64,000 nucleotides of DNA from Glaciecola flavus (GCF_042646125.1 NZ_JBHRSW010000007.1:1-64000), one strand, 5' to 3'. Counted from the stretch's first letter, positions 18,148 through 27,194 are shown. The notes: generated by a model not told the origin, from the sequence alone. Translations and numbers: made by a program.

Positions 18148-18879
18148 ATGCTTGAAAACATTCGTATTGTACTCGTAAATACCTCTCACACGGGAAATAT
18201 TGGCTCTGCGGCTCGCGCGATGAAAACCATGGGGTTGTCGTCGCTTTATCTAGTGGATCCGGTTTCTGCTCCTGATGGTAAAAGTAGTGCGTTGGCAGCG
18301 GGTGCGGGTGATGTGCTAGCCAGTGCAGTGACGGTAAAAACACTTCAAGAAGCGATACAAGGCTGTGCTTTAGTGGTAGGAACATCTGCTCGATCGCGCA
18401 CTTTGTCTTGGCCAATGCTAAGTGCACGCGAGTGCGGTGCTAAATTAATTCAGGAAGTGTCACAATCCCCTGTTGCTCTGGTATTTGGTAGAGAGGCAAG
18501 TGGCTTGACTAATGAAGAATTGCAGCTGTGCAATTTTCATGTGTGTATCGACGCAAACCCAGAGTATAGCTCTCTAAATCTAGCCGCTGCAGTGCAAACA
18601 CTTTGTTACGAGATACGGATGAACTACTTGGATGAGCGAGCGAAGCAGTTTCCTGAACAAACTTTACCTGAGTATCCATTTACTGAAGAAGTCGAAAGAT
18701 TTTACGAGCACCTTGAAAGTACTTTGTCTAATACAGGGTTTATACGTGAAAACCACCCAGGGATAATCATGACAAGATTGCGCCGTTTGTTTAATCGAGC
18801 TCGACCTGATGCCAGAGAAATTAACATCTTGCGTGGAATGTTAGCGTCAATCGATAAACTGAGTGAAAAAGAAGAGTAA
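18148..18879 (+). CDS. trmJ: tRNA (cytidine/uridine-32-2'-O-)-methyltransferase TrmJ
   Basis: This SPOUT methyltransferase makes Cm32/Um32 in tRNA. The N-terminal catalytic domain starts IRIVLVNTSHTGNIGSAARA and continues with the knot-forming motifs VALVFGREASGLTNEEL and YSSLNLAAAVQTLCYE. The C-terminal ~75 residues form the helical extension typical of TrmJ (REINILRGML). It is 243 residues, the normal length. It lies just upstream of cysE and the isc genes, as in many gammaproteobacteria. Confidence 0.95.
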   Translation: MLENIRIVLVNTSHTGNIGSAARAMKTMGLSSLYLVDPVSAPDGKSSALAAGAGDVLASAVTVKTLQEAIQGCALVVGTSARSRTLSWPMLSARECGAKLIQEVSQSPVALVFGREASGLTNEELQLCNFHVCIDANPEYSSLNLAAAVQTLCYEIRMNYLDERAKQFPEQTLPEYPFTEEVERFYEHLESTLSNTGFIRENHPGIIMTRLRRLFNRARPDAREINILRGMLASIDKLSEKEE

Positions 18880-18882
18880 GAC

Positions 18883-19692
18883 ATGTTTGGTCATATAAAA
18901 GAAGATATCCGAAGTGTTTTTCATCGTGACCCTGCGGCTAAAAATAGTCTAGAAGTCATATTAAATTATCCGGGGTTGCATGCGGTTTGGATACATCGTT
19001 TAAGCCATAAGCTCTGGCAAAAAAAACTCACTTGGTTAGCGCGTATATTGTCAACCATGGCTCGCTTTATTACAGGGATAGAAATTCACCCAGGGGCATC
19101 TTTGGGGCGGCGAGTTTTCATTGACCACGGTATGGGCGTGGTAATTGGCGAGACCGCAATTGTTGGCGATGATGTGACTTTGTATCACGGTGTCACGCTT
19201 GGAGGTACGACTTGGAATAAAGGGAAGCGTCACCCCACATTAAAGAATAGTGCTGTGGTCGGTGCGGGCGCAAAAATATTAGGGCCAATTATTATCGGTG
19301 AGAATGCGCGAATTGGCTCTAACTCAGTCGTTGTCAAAGACGTGCCCGATAATGCTACCTGTGTGGGTATTCCAGGTCGTATTATTCAACAGCAAACGAA
19401 AGACAACGAGAGTGATTCACGGCGTGTTGAAATCGCCAAAAAATATGGTTTCGATGCATACGCTGTCTCAGAAGATAACCCAGACCCAGTGGCAAATGCC
19501 ATGGGCATTTTATTGGAACACGTGCATTTAATGGACAAAAAAGTCGAAGAAATGTGTGCGGTCATTCAGTCCTTAGGTGGTGATGTATGTACAGACAAAC
19601 TACCCCATATTAGTGCTAAGGACTTTGAACAAACAGGCATTTCACCGGTGTTGAGAAAGGCGCAAGTTGAGGCCTTCGATCCACATATTTGA
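18883..19692 (+). CDS. cysE: Serine O-acetyltransferase
   Basis: CysE acetylates L-serine with acetyl-CoA to O-acetylserine, the committed step of cysteine synthesis. The 269-residue product has an N-terminal helical region (YPGLHAVWIHRLSHKLW) and a left-handed beta-helix of hexapeptide repeats with the catalytic signature IDHGMGVVIGETAIVGD and GVTLGGT. It starts 3 bp after trmJ and ends 101 bp before iscR, so cysteine supply sits directly upstream of the cysteine desulfurase operon. Confidence 0.96.
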   Translation: MFGHIKEDIRSVFHRDPAAKNSLEVILNYPGLHAVWIHRLSHKLWQKKLTWLARILSTMARFITGIEIHPGASLGRRVFIDHGMGVVIGETAIVGDDVTLYHGVTLGGTTWNKGKRHPTLKNSAVVGAGAKILGPIIIGENARIGSNSVVVKDVPDNATCVGIPGRIIQQQTKDNESDSRRVEIAKKYGFDAYAVSEDNPDPVANAMGILLEHVHLMDKKVEEMCAVIQSLGGDVCTDKLPHISAKDFEQTGISPVLRKAQVEAFDPHI

Positions 19693-19719
19693 GCTGATTC
19701 GAAATAACCTAGTAAAATA

Positions 19720-19737
19720 GTCAAGTAAATACTTGAC
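19720..19737. promoter_or_regulatory. Palindrome overlapping the iscR -35 region
   Basis: GTCAAGTA-AA-TACTTGAC is an 8-bp perfect inverted repeat whose right half overlaps the -35 hexamer and the IscR-type site. It resembles two back-to-back IscR half-sites and may be a second repressor site. Confidence 0.5.
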
Positions 19738-19760
19738 AAATTTACTCAGGTAATTACACT
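19729..19760 (+). promoter_or_regulatory. iscR promoter with IscR type-1 operator
   Basis: Positions 19729-19753 (starting ATACTTGAC, ending CTCAGGTAA) agree with the published type-1 IscR consensus at all but about three of 25 positions. A -35 TTGACA (19733-19738) lies inside the site, and a -10 TACACT (19755-19760) follows after 16 bp. This predicts repression of the isc operon by [2Fe-2S]-IscR, as in E. coli. Confidence 0.75.
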
Positions 19761-19793
19761 TCGTAGCACATTTGAATATAGGCGAAGTGATAT

Positions 19794-20273
19794 ATGAAAT
19801 TAACCTCGAAAGGACGCTACGCAGTAACAGCCATGCTAGATGTGGCCTTACATGCACAGCGGGGGCCCGTGCCGCTAGCAGATATTTCTGAGCGTCAAGC
19901 AATATCGCTTTCCTATTTAGAACAGTTATTTGCGCGTTTGAGAAAACATGATCTTGTCTCGAGTGTCAGAGGGCCAGGAGGTGGTTATCAACTGGGTAGA
20001 GATGCTTGGGAAATCGCAGTTGGTCAAGTGATTTCAGCAGTCGACGAAAGTGTCGATGCTACTCGTTGCAACGGCAGCTCAGACTGTCAGGGCGGAGAAA
20101 GGTGTTTAACGCACAGCCTTTGGCAAGATTTGAGTGATCGTATCACTAAGTTCTTAAATGAAATTACGCTTGGCGAGCTCATGAGTAAAGGCGAAGTGTT
20201 AAGCGTTGCTGACAGACAAGATAAATCAGCAAAAAAGATAGTGAATGACATTGAAATTAGTATGCAACTTTAA
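19794..20273 (+). CDS. iscR: Fe-S cluster-responsive regulator IscR
   Basis: This is an Rrf2-family winged-helix regulator of 159 residues. The N terminus MKLTSKGRYAVTAMLD matches the family, and the [2Fe-2S] ligands Cys92, Cys98, Cys104 and His107 are all present. In its cluster-bound form IscR represses its own operon through type-1 sites, and one such site is visible upstream. It is the first gene of iscRSUA. Confidence 0.97.
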   Translation: MKLTSKGRYAVTAMLDVALHAQRGPVPLADISERQAISLSYLEQLFARLRKHDLVSSVRGPGGGYQLGRDAWEIAVGQVISAVDESVDATRCNGSSDCQGGERCLTHSLWQDLSDRITKFLNEITLGELMSKGEVLSVADRQDKSAKKIVNDIEISMQL

Positions 20274-20285
20274 GCGGAGTTATTG

Positions 20286-21509
20286 ATGAGCGATATACAA
20301 TTACCAATCTACTTAGACTATGCCTCAACAACACCTGTTGATCCGCGAGTCGTAGAAAAGATGAAAGAATGCTTATCCTTAGAGGGAAACTTCGGTAACC
20401 CAGCATCCCGCTCACACAAATTTGGCTGGATTGCGGAAGAAGCGGTAGACATTGCACGCAATCAAGTTGCGGAACTCGTGAATGCCGACCCGCGTGAAAT
20501 CGTTTTTACCTCCGGTGCTACAGAGTCTAACAACCTAGCAATAAAAGGCGCTGCACACTTTTATCAAAAACGCGGTAAGCACATTATAACCTTAAAAACT
20601 GAGCATAAAGCGGTATTGGATGCCACTCGACAGTTAGAAAGAGAAGGTTTTGAGGTGACCTATTTAGCGCCAGAGAAAAACGGCTTGGTCGATCTCGAAA
20701 AGCTGAAGTCAGCGATGCGCGATGACACAATATTAGTCAGTATCATGCATGTAAACAATGAGATTGGCGTTATCCAAGACATTGCGACAATTGGCGAGTT
20801 GTGCCGAGAAAACAAAATTGTATTTCATGTAGACGCTGCACAAAGTACCGGTAAAGTGCCGATTGATTTGCAAGTACTTAAAGTTGATTTAATGTCTTTT
20901 TCTGCCCATAAAACGTATGGCCCCAAAGGTATTGGCGCGTTGTTTGTGCGCAGAAAACCGCGCATCCGTATTGAAGCGCAAATGCATGGTGGTGGACATG
21001 AACGTGGCATGCGTTCAGGGACATTGGCAACACATCAAATAGTTGGTATGGGCGAAGCATTTCGCATTGCTAAAGAAGAGATGGGCGCTGAAAATGAGCG
21101 CATCAAGATGCTAAGAGACAAGCTCTGGAACGGCATCAAAGATATGGAAGAAGTATACCTAAATGGTGATGCCGAGAGACGTGTAGCGGGTAGTTTAAAT
21201 GTGAGCTTTAACTACGTGGAAGGCGAGAGTCTTATTATGGCGCTTAAAGATATGGCAGTGTCTTCTGGTTCAGCTTGTACCTCCGCCAGTCTTGAACCTT
21301 CATATGTGTTACGAGCACTGGGCATGAATGACGAATTAGCACACAGTTCTATTCGTTTTAGTATTGGCAGATTTACGACTGAAGCAGAAATTGAGCATGT
21401 CATCAATGTGGTACAAGACGCTATTGTCAAGTTACGTGAGATGTCTCCGCTTTGGGATATGTTTAAAGATGGTGTTGATTTAGATTCAGTTGAGTGGGCG
21501 CACCACTAA
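20286..21509 (+). CDS. iscS: Cysteine desulfurase IscS
   Basis: IscS is a PLP enzyme that takes sulfur from cysteine for Fe-S clusters, thio-modified tRNA and other acceptors. The 407-residue product has the PLP-binding Lys209 in SFSAHKTYGPKG and the persulfide Cys331 in SSGSACTSASLEPSY. I chose the ATG at 20286 because GGAG (20276-20279) lies six bases upstream; the preceding in-frame TTG is less likely. It follows iscR after 12 bp. Confidence 0.97.
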   Translation: MSDIQLPIYLDYASTTPVDPRVVEKMKECLSLEGNFGNPASRSHKFGWIAEEAVDIARNQVAELVNADPREIVFTSGATESNNLAIKGAAHFYQKRGKHIITLKTEHKAVLDATRQLEREGFEVTYLAPEKNGLVDLEKLKSAMRDDTILVSIMHVNNEIGVIQDIATIGELCRENKIVFHVDAAQSTGKVPIDLQVLKVDLMSFSAHKTYGPKGIGALFVRRKPRIRIEAQMHGGGHERGMRSGTLATHQIVGMGEAFRIAKEEMGAENERIKMLRDKLWNGIKDMEEVYLNGDAERRVAGSLNVSFNYVEGESLIMALKDMAVSSGSACTSASLEPSYVLRALGMNDELAHSSIRFSIGRFTTEAEIEHVINVVQDAIVKLREMSPLWDMFKDGVDLDSVEWAHH

Positions 21510-21543
21510 CTACTTACCAGTTTGATATTAGAGGCAAAGTAAA

Positions 21544-21927
21544 ATGGCTTACAGCGAAAAAGTAATAGATCACTACGAAAACCCACGCAATGTCGGTGCT
21601 TTTGATAAGAATGACCCTACGGTTGCGACTGGTATGGTCGGCGCGCCAGCTTGCGGTGATGTGATGCGTCTTCAACTCAAAATTAATGATGATGGCGTCA
21701 TCGAAGATGCGAAATTTAAGACCTATGGATGTGGTTCTGCTATCGCTTCTAGCTCGCTTGTGACTGAGTGGGTGAAAGGAAAGTCGATTGACGAAGCGAC
21801 AACGATCACTAACACTGATATCGCACAAGAGCTGGCTTTACCACCAGTCAAAATTCACTGCTCTATTCTTGCTGAAGACGCAATTAAAGCAGCAGTAAAT
21901 GACTACAAGAGTAAGCAAAATAGTTAG
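21544..21927 (+). CDS. iscU: Fe-S cluster scaffold IscU
   Basis: IscU is the scaffold on which [2Fe-2S] and [4Fe-4S] clusters are built before HscBA-assisted transfer. The 127-residue product keeps the cluster-binding Cys37 (PACGDV), Cys63 (YGCGSA) and His105-Cys106 (KIHCS). The LPPVK motif recognised by HscA is present (residues 99-103). It lies between iscS and iscA. Confidence 0.97.
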   Translation: MAYSEKVIDHYENPRNVGAFDKNDPTVATGMVGAPACGDVMRLQLKINDDGVIEDAKFKTYGCGSAIASSSLVTEWVKGKSIDEATTITNTDIAQELALPPVKIHCSILAEDAIKAAVNDYKSKQNS

Positions 21928-21979
21928 TGTCGAGCTTATATCTTGACTGCTAGCAAAACAATAATCGGAGTGTAGTATT

Positions 21980-22303
21980 TTGGCCATCACAGTGACAGAA
22001 GCAGCGGCAAATAGAGCCAAAACCTTTCTGCAAAATAGGGGCAAAGGTCTCGGACTCAGGTTGGGTGTAAAGACCACGGGTTGTTCAGGCTTAGCTTATG
22101 TCTTGGAATTTGTTGATGAGTTGAGTGAGGGTGATGAAGTATTTGAAGATAATGGCATAAAAGTCATCGTTGATGGTAAAAGCCTTGCCTATCTTGACGG
22201 TACCCAATTGGATTTTGCAAAAGAGGGCTTAAATGAAGGTTTCCAGTTTAACAACCCAAATGTCTCTGGCGAATGCGGTTGTGGTGAGAGCTTCAACGTT
22301 TAA
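21980..22303 (+). CDS. iscA: A-type Fe-S carrier IscA
   Basis: IscA is an A-type carrier that delivers clusters to apoproteins. The 107-residue product has the three conserved cysteines Cys35 (TTGCSG), Cys99 and Cys101 (GECGCG). It starts at TTG: homology begins MAITVTEAAANRAKTF exactly at 21980, CGGAG lies about nine bases upstream, and no ATG is in range. It is the last gene before the 22336-22379 terminator. Confidence 0.95.
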   Translation: MAITVTEAAANRAKTFLQNRGKGLGLRLGVKTTGCSGLAYVLEFVDELSEGDEVFEDNGIKVIVDGKSLAYLDGTQLDFAKEGLNEGFQFNNPNVSGECGCGESFNV

Positions 22304-22335
22304 GGTGTAACTTAACTCTCTTTTCTCGAATATAT

Positions 22336-22379
22336 CGCCATTCACAATACCAAATTACTTGCATGTGAATGGCGTTTTT
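22336..22379 (+). terminator. Intrinsic terminator between iscA and hscB
   Basis: CGCCATTCACA (22336-22346) pairs perfectly with TGTGAATGGCG (22364-22374) and is followed by five Ts. It splits the isc cluster into iscRSUA and hscBA-fdx. Confidence 0.85.
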
Positions 22380-22465
22380 GTCTTTAAACAGCCTTGTGGC
22401 CTAGCATAGTGTAGAGCGTGTTAATATGAGGCCTAAAGTACTAGCCAAACTCTATTTGCAATCAT

Positions 22466-22981
22466 ATGACTAATTACTTCACTTTATTCAATATTCCTGT
22501 CGACTTTAATGTTGATTTAGTGGCATTAAAAAGCAAATACCAAACGCTGCAAAAATTGACCCATCCCGATAGATTTGTAAATGCCAGCGATCAAGAAAAG
22601 CGCCTGTACATGCAAAAAAATGCGCAAATCAATGACGCTTATCATGTATTGACATCACCGGTGAAACGGGGTGAACACATTTTGCAGGTTAGAGGTTTCT
22701 CCTTGGTGGATGAAAATGCCACGCTGGGCGATAACAGCTTTCTCATGCAGCAGATGTTACTGCGCGAACAACTTCAAGATGCTCATGATGCTGAGTCGTT
22801 TTCAAATTTTGAACTAGAGCTGACACAGATTACTGCAGACTTGTGCGAACAAGTTGAGACAGCATTAGCTGAATCAAATGACAATGGAAACAAAAAAGCG
22901 GCGGATGCCCTGACAAAATTAAAGTTTCTCATTAAACTTTCTTCTGAAGCTGATGCTCGCCGAGAGCAAATTTTAACATAG
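22466..22981 (+). CDS. hscB: Fe-S assembly J-domain co-chaperone HscB
   Basis: HscB brings IscU to HscA and stimulates its ATPase. The 171-residue product has an N-terminal J domain with the HPD motif (THPDRF, about residues 32-37). A C-terminal helical bundle, which binds IscU, follows. hscA begins 8 bp downstream. Because a strong hairpin terminator lies 87 bp upstream, expression depends either on readthrough or on an own promoter within 22380-22465, where I could not identify a good -35/-10 pair. Confidence 0.95.
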   Translation: MTNYFTLFNIPVDFNVDLVALKSKYQTLQKLTHPDRFVNASDQEKRLYMQKNAQINDAYHVLTSPVKRGEHILQVRGFSLVDENATLGDNSFLMQQMLLREQLQDAHDAESFSNFELELTQITADLCEQVETALAESNDNGNKKAADALTKLKFLIKLSSEADARREQILT

Positions 22982-22989
22982 GATTTTTA

Positions 22990-24849
22990 ATGGCTTTATT
23001 GCAAATTGCTGAACCGGGACAAACGGCAGCGCCACACGAGCGTAAAATTGGTATCGGTATTGATTTAGGCACTACGAACTCGTTGGTCTCTGTGGTAAGA
23101 AGTGGACGTTGCGAAACCTTGCCAGATGCTAAAGGTCAACATCTTTTACCGTCCGTCGTGCAGTACACCGAAAGTGGAAAAGTCGTAGGCGAAGCCGCAA
23201 AACTACAAGCAGCATCAGACTCAACAAATACAATAGTGTCCGTTAAGCGTTTTATGGGGCGCAGTGTAGAGGATGTACTCTCCACTTGGCATAAGCTGCC
23301 TTATAAGTTTGTGTCCTCTACGGGTAATCCCGTATTTAGCACTGCGCAAGGTAACAAAAATCCCATACAAATATCTTCAGATATACTTGCCTGCCTAAAA
23401 TCCCGCGCTGAGTCGTCAATGGGGGATGAGTTAACGGGAGCCGTAATTACCGTACCGGCCTACTTCGATGATGCTCAAAGGCAGAGTACGAAAGACGCAG
23501 CACAACTGGCAGGGCTAAATGTATTGCGTTTACTTAACGAACCAACAGCGGCGGCGATTGCGTATGGCTTGGATCATGAAGAAGAGGGCTGTATTGCCGT
23601 ATATGATCTGGGTGGCGGCACCTTTGATGTCTCTATTTTAAACTTAAATAAAGGTGTGTTTGAAGTGTTGGCTACAGGTGGTGATACTGCACTGGGTGGA
23701 GATGACTTTGATTTAGCCATAGCTGAATACGCTGCCGAAGAACTTAATTTGCAAGAAGAGTCCATGGCCTCACATCGCATTTTTATGGACAGTGCAAAAC
23801 AAGTGAAAGAAGCGCTTAGTCAAGCTGATATCGCTAATTTTTCTCTAGAGCTCGACGGTACGACCTATAGTTTAGAAATAAGTAAAGCCAAGTTTGAACA
23901 GCTCATAACTGCACAATTGCAAAAGAGTATTAAAATTTGTCAAAAAGCCTTATTGGATGCCAAGTTAAAAAAATCGGATATTACACAAGTGGTAATGGTA
24001 GGTGGATCAACACGTGTGCCATATGTACGAAGAATGGTCGGCGAATTTTTTGAGTCTGAGCCGCTCACGTCAATTGATCCGGATAAAGTGGTGGCTATTG
24101 GTGCCGGTATTCAGGCTGATATATTGGTCGGTAACAAACCCGACAACGATATGCTATTACTCGATGTGCTGCCTCTGTCTTTGGGTATCGAAACTATGGG
24201 GGGCTTGGTCGAAAAGATTATCCCTCGCAACACAACTATACCCGTTGCACGTGCACAAGAGTTTACGACATTTAAAGATGGACAAACGGCAATGATGATT
24301 CATGTCTTGCAAGGTGAAAGAGAATTAGTCGATGATTGCCGCTCTTTGGCCAAGTTTAACCTGACGGATATGCCTGCAATGGCAGCGGGTGCTGCACATA
24401 TTCGCGTCACCTTTCAAGTAGATGCCGATGGCTTGTTAAGTGTGACAGCAATGGAAAAGTCAACCGGTGTCCAAGCTCAAATTCAAGTCAAACCTTCATA
24501 TGGTCTGGAAGAATCAGAAGTGCTTGCTATGTTGTCCGCATCTATGACGCATGCAAAAGAAGACATGCAAGCAAGAATGCTGAAAGAACAGCAGGTGGAA
24601 GCGCAACGTGTTATTGAGGCAATTGAGTCGGCGCTTGCAACTGATGGAGAAGCTTTGCTAGCGCCCAAGGAGAGAGAGGAGATAGACCAAGCTCTCACCT
24701 CACTTGCAACATCGATGCAAGGCGCTGATACTGAGAATATCAAACAAGCGATTGAAAACCTTGACCAAGTTAGTCAAACCTTTGCTAGTCGTCGGATGGA
24801 TAAGTCCATAAGAGAGGCTTTATCTGGACAATCGGTTAGCGACTTATAA
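22990..24849 (+). CDS. hscA: Hsp70-type chaperone HscA
   Basis: HscA is the specialised Hsp70 that drives cluster release from IscU. The 619-residue product has the Hsp70 nucleotide-binding motifs GIGIDLGTTNSLVSVV, AVYDLGGGTFDVSIL and VVMVGGSTRVPYVRRMV, then a substrate-binding beta domain (LLDVLPLSLGIETMGG) and a helical lid. The substrate is IscU, whose LPPVK is conserved in this genome. Confidence 0.97.
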   Translation: MALLQIAEPGQTAAPHERKIGIGIDLGTTNSLVSVVRSGRCETLPDAKGQHLLPSVVQYTESGKVVGEAAKLQAASDSTNTIVSVKRFMGRSVEDVLSTWHKLPYKFVSSTGNPVFSTAQGNKNPIQISSDILACLKSRAESSMGDELTGAVITVPAYFDDAQRQSTKDAAQLAGLNVLRLLNEPTAAAIAYGLDHEEEGCIAVYDLGGGTFDVSILNLNKGVFEVLATGGDTALGGDDFDLAIAEYAAEELNLQEESMASHRIFMDSAKQVKEALSQADIANFSLELDGTTYSLEISKAKFEQLITAQLQKSIKICQKALLDAKLKKSDITQVVMVGGSTRVPYVRRMVGEFFESEPLTSIDPDKVVAIGAGIQADILVGNKPDNDMLLLDVLPLSLGIETMGGLVEKIIPRNTTIPVARAQEFTTFKDGQTAMMIHVLQGERELVDDCRSLAKFNLTDMPAMAAGAAHIRVTFQVDADGLLSVTAMEKSTGVQAQIQVKPSYGLEESEVLAMLSASMTHAKEDMQARMLKEQQVEAQRVIEAIESALATDGEALLAPKEREEIDQALTSLATSMQGADTENIKQAIENLDQVSQTFASRRMDKSIREALSGQSVSDL

Positions 24850-24906
24850 ACCATCAGTGAATGAAAACAAGCGCTTTACACAGCAACAAAGAATTTAGGG
24901 GATAAA

Positions 24907-25245
24907 ATGCCACAAGTCATATTCTTACCACACGAAGAGCTGTGCCCAGATGGTGCAGTGCTAGAAGCCAAGGAAGGAGATAGTGTGCTCGATACCGCTT
25001 TGAAAAATGGTATCGGGATTGAACATGCATGTGAAAAAGTCTGCGCGTGCACCACTTGCCATGTCATTATCCGAGAGGGCTTTGAATCCACGGGTGAAGC
25101 AGACGATCTTGAAGAAGATTTACTCGACAAAGCATGGGGCTTGGAACCAGAATCAAGGCTTGGCTGCCAAGCGATTATTTCGGATGAAGACTTAGTAGTC
25201 GAAATTCCTAAATACACCATCAATCATGCGTCTGAGCAGCATTAG
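24907..25245 (+). CDS. fdx: [2Fe-2S] ferredoxin of the ISC system
   Basis: This adrenodoxin-type ferredoxin supplies electrons for cluster assembly. The 112-residue product has ligands Cys42, Cys48, Cys51 and Cys87, plus the extra Cys46, identical in placement to E. coli Fdx. GGGG lies upstream of the ATG. No iscX follows; the next gene is ndk, after 179 bp with its own promoter. Confidence 0.96.
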   Translation: MPQVIFLPHEELCPDGAVLEAKEGDSVLDTALKNGIGIEHACEKVCACTTCHVIIREGFESTGEADDLEEDLLDKAWGLEPESRLGCQAIISDEDLVVEIPKYTINHASEQH

Positions 25246-25348
25246 CAAATAAGATTTCTGGATGTACTTGTCACAACTTTAGTTTTGCGTAATGCGTAAC
25301 TGGCGGTAATGGCTTCCTTTTGTTGTATCTGCAGCTTAATCAAAATTT

Positions 25349-25378
25349 AATTGGGATTTTTGATTCAAGTTGAATATA
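25349..25378 (+). promoter_or_regulatory. Likely sigma70 promoter of ndk
   Basis: A consensus -10 TATAAT (25373-25378) lies 46 bp before the ndk ATG, with a moderate -35 TTGGGA (25349-25354) 18 bp upstream. Confidence 0.6.
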
Positions 25379-25424
25379 ATCGCGCGCAGCAAAAAGATTA
25401 ATTTAAAACACATAGGATTTTATC

Positions 25425-25856
25425 ATGGCTTTAGAACGCACTTTTTCTATCATTAAACCTGACGCAGTTGCAAAAAATGCGATCGGTGCCATTTACAATC
25501 GCTTTGAGTCTGCAGGACTGCGTATTGTTGCTTCAAAAATGCTGCACCTCTCTCGCGAAAAAGCAGAAGGTTTTTATGCAGAACACAAAGAGCGTCCTTT
25601 TTTTGGTGCCCTTGTTGACTTTATGACCTCTGGTCCCGTGATGGTTCAGGTACTTGAAGGCGAAAATGCCGTGGTTAAAAATCGTCAAATCATGGGTGCA
25701 ACTAACCCCGCAGAAGCAGATGCAGGTACTTTGCGTTCTGACTATGCTGAATCTATTGATGAAAACGCGGTTCATGGCTCAGATGCGCCTGAATCTGCAG
25801 CACGCGAAATCGCGTATTTCTTCTCTGATGAAGAAATTTGTCCGCGCACAAGATAG
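25425..25856 (+). CDS. ndk: Nucleoside diphosphate kinase
   Basis: Ndk equilibrates nucleoside di- and triphosphates through a phospho-histidine. The 143-residue product has the usual length. The active-site His117 is in ENAVHGSDAPESA, and the conserved start RTFSIIKPDAVAKN is present. It has its own promoter and is followed directly by a strong terminator, so it is monocistronic. Confidence 0.97.
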   Translation: MALERTFSIIKPDAVAKNAIGAIYNRFESAGLRIVASKMLHLSREKAEGFYAEHKERPFFGALVDFMTSGPVMVQVLEGENAVVKNRQIMGATNPAEADAGTLRSDYAESIDENAVHGSDAPESAAREIAYFFSDEEICPRTR

Positions 25857-25874
25857 TCGCGAGCACTAGCATAC

Positions 25875-25901
25875 AAAAAGGGAGCAAATGCTCCCTTTTT
25901 T
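25875..25901 (+). terminator. Intrinsic terminator of ndk
   Basis: AAAAAGGGAGC (25875-25885) pairs with GCTCCCTTTTT (25890-25900) around a 4-nt loop, with six Ts at the end. Confidence 0.92.
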
Positions 25902-25983
25902 ACCCTAAGGGTATGCGTAAAAGTATTCAACTGAAAGTACGATACCAGTCTACATTGCATGATCGAAGTGAATAGGCAAGAAA

Positions 25984-27159
25984 ATGACGCAACAAGCAGT
26001 GACAAAAGAAACACCGGTAAATAGCACTAGCACTGACGCGAGTAAAAAGGTGAATTTACTCAACTTTAATCGCGCGGCGATGCGAGAGTACTTTGCGTCC
26101 ATCAATGAAAAGCCTTTCCGCGCTGATCAGTTAATGAAATGGATTTATCAGGCTGGTGAATCGGATTTCAATAAAATGACCAACTTAAATAAGGCGCTAC
26201 GCGAAAAGCTCATCAAACAATGCGAAATTCGTGCGCCAGAAATTTCTGAATACCAACAAGCAAGCGATGGTACTATCAAGTTTGCAATCATGCTTGAAGG
26301 CGGTCAAGAAGTCGAAACAGTATGGATACCTGAAACTGACAGAGCTACGCTATGTGTTTCCTCTCAAGTAGGCTGTGCATTAGAATGTACTTTTTGCTCC
26401 ACAGCTCAACAAGGCTTTAATCGCAATCTATCTGTCGCTGAAATCATCGGTCAAGTCTGGCGCGTTGCGACGTTTATTGGCTTGTCTAAGGACACCTCAC
26501 AAAGGCCCATTACCAATGTCGTAATGATGGGAATGGGAGAGCCGCTGTTAAACCTGAAAAACGTAGTACCTGCTATGGATATTATGATGGATGATTTTGG
26601 TTTTGGCTTATCAAAACGCAGAGTCACTTTGTCTACGTCTGGCGTGGTACCCGCGCTAGACATGCTTGGCGATCAAATCGATGTAGCCTTGGCCATATCT
26701 TTGCATGCGCCTGACAATGTGTTGCGTGACGAAATTGTGCCGGTAAATAAAAAGTACCCCATTGAGGAGTTTCTAGCGGGTGTAAGGCGCTATTTAGGAA
26801 AATCAAAGGCAAACCAAGGTAAGGTAACGGTCGAGTATGTCATGTTGAACGGTATTAATGACAGTACCGAACAAGCCCACCAACTCGCCAAGGTTTTAGC
26901 CGATACGCCCAGTAAAATTAACCTTATTCCATTCAACCCCTATCCCGGCTCGCCTTATACTTGCTCTAGTAACTCGCGGATTGATCGCTTTTCCAAAGTC
27001 TTGATGACATATGGATTTACAGTAGTGGTCAGGAAAACCCGCGGTGACGATATTGATGCTGCATGCGGTCAATTAGTGGGTGATGTAGTGGATAGAACCA
27101 AGCGATTGTTAAAAAAACAAATGCAAGGCAAGCCTATCTCGGTTAGAGTTTCAGATTGA
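25984..27159 (+). CDS. rlmN: 23S rRNA/tRNA m2A methyltransferase RlmN
   Basis: This radical-SAM enzyme methylates C2 of A2503 in 23S rRNA and A37 in some tRNAs. The cluster ligands are Cys131, Cys135 and Cys138 (GCALECTFCST). The second mechanistic Cys pair is completed by Cys361 near the C terminus (DDIDAACGQL). The 391-residue length is normal, with a slightly long N-terminal leader before NFNRAAMREYF. It is followed 32-35 bp later by the pilF-like gene, the standard order. Confidence 0.96.
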   Translation: MTQQAVTKETPVNSTSTDASKKVNLLNFNRAAMREYFASINEKPFRADQLMKWIYQAGESDFNKMTNLNKALREKLIKQCEIRAPEISEYQQASDGTIKFAIMLEGGQEVETVWIPETDRATLCVSSQVGCALECTFCSTAQQGFNRNLSVAEIIGQVWRVATFIGLSKDTSQRPITNVVMMGMGEPLLNLKNVVPAMDIMMDDFGFGLSKRRVTLSTSGVVPALDMLGDQIDVALAISLHAPDNVLRDEIVPVNKKYPIEEFLAGVRRYLGKSKANQGKVTVEYVMLNGINDSTEQAHQLAKVLADTPSKINLIPFNPYPGSPYTCSSNSRIDRFSKVLMTYGFTVVVRKTRGDDIDAACGQLVGDVVDRTKRLLKKQMQGKPISVRVSD

Positions 27160-27194
27160 CTCTAGTCAGAGAGAAATAATGGGGAAGTAGGGTG

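Noticed and set aside
18883..25245. Horizontally acquired Fe-S gene island
   Set aside because: Gene order, motifs and start features are those of the conserved gammaproteobacterial isc region; only the internal terminator is unusual.
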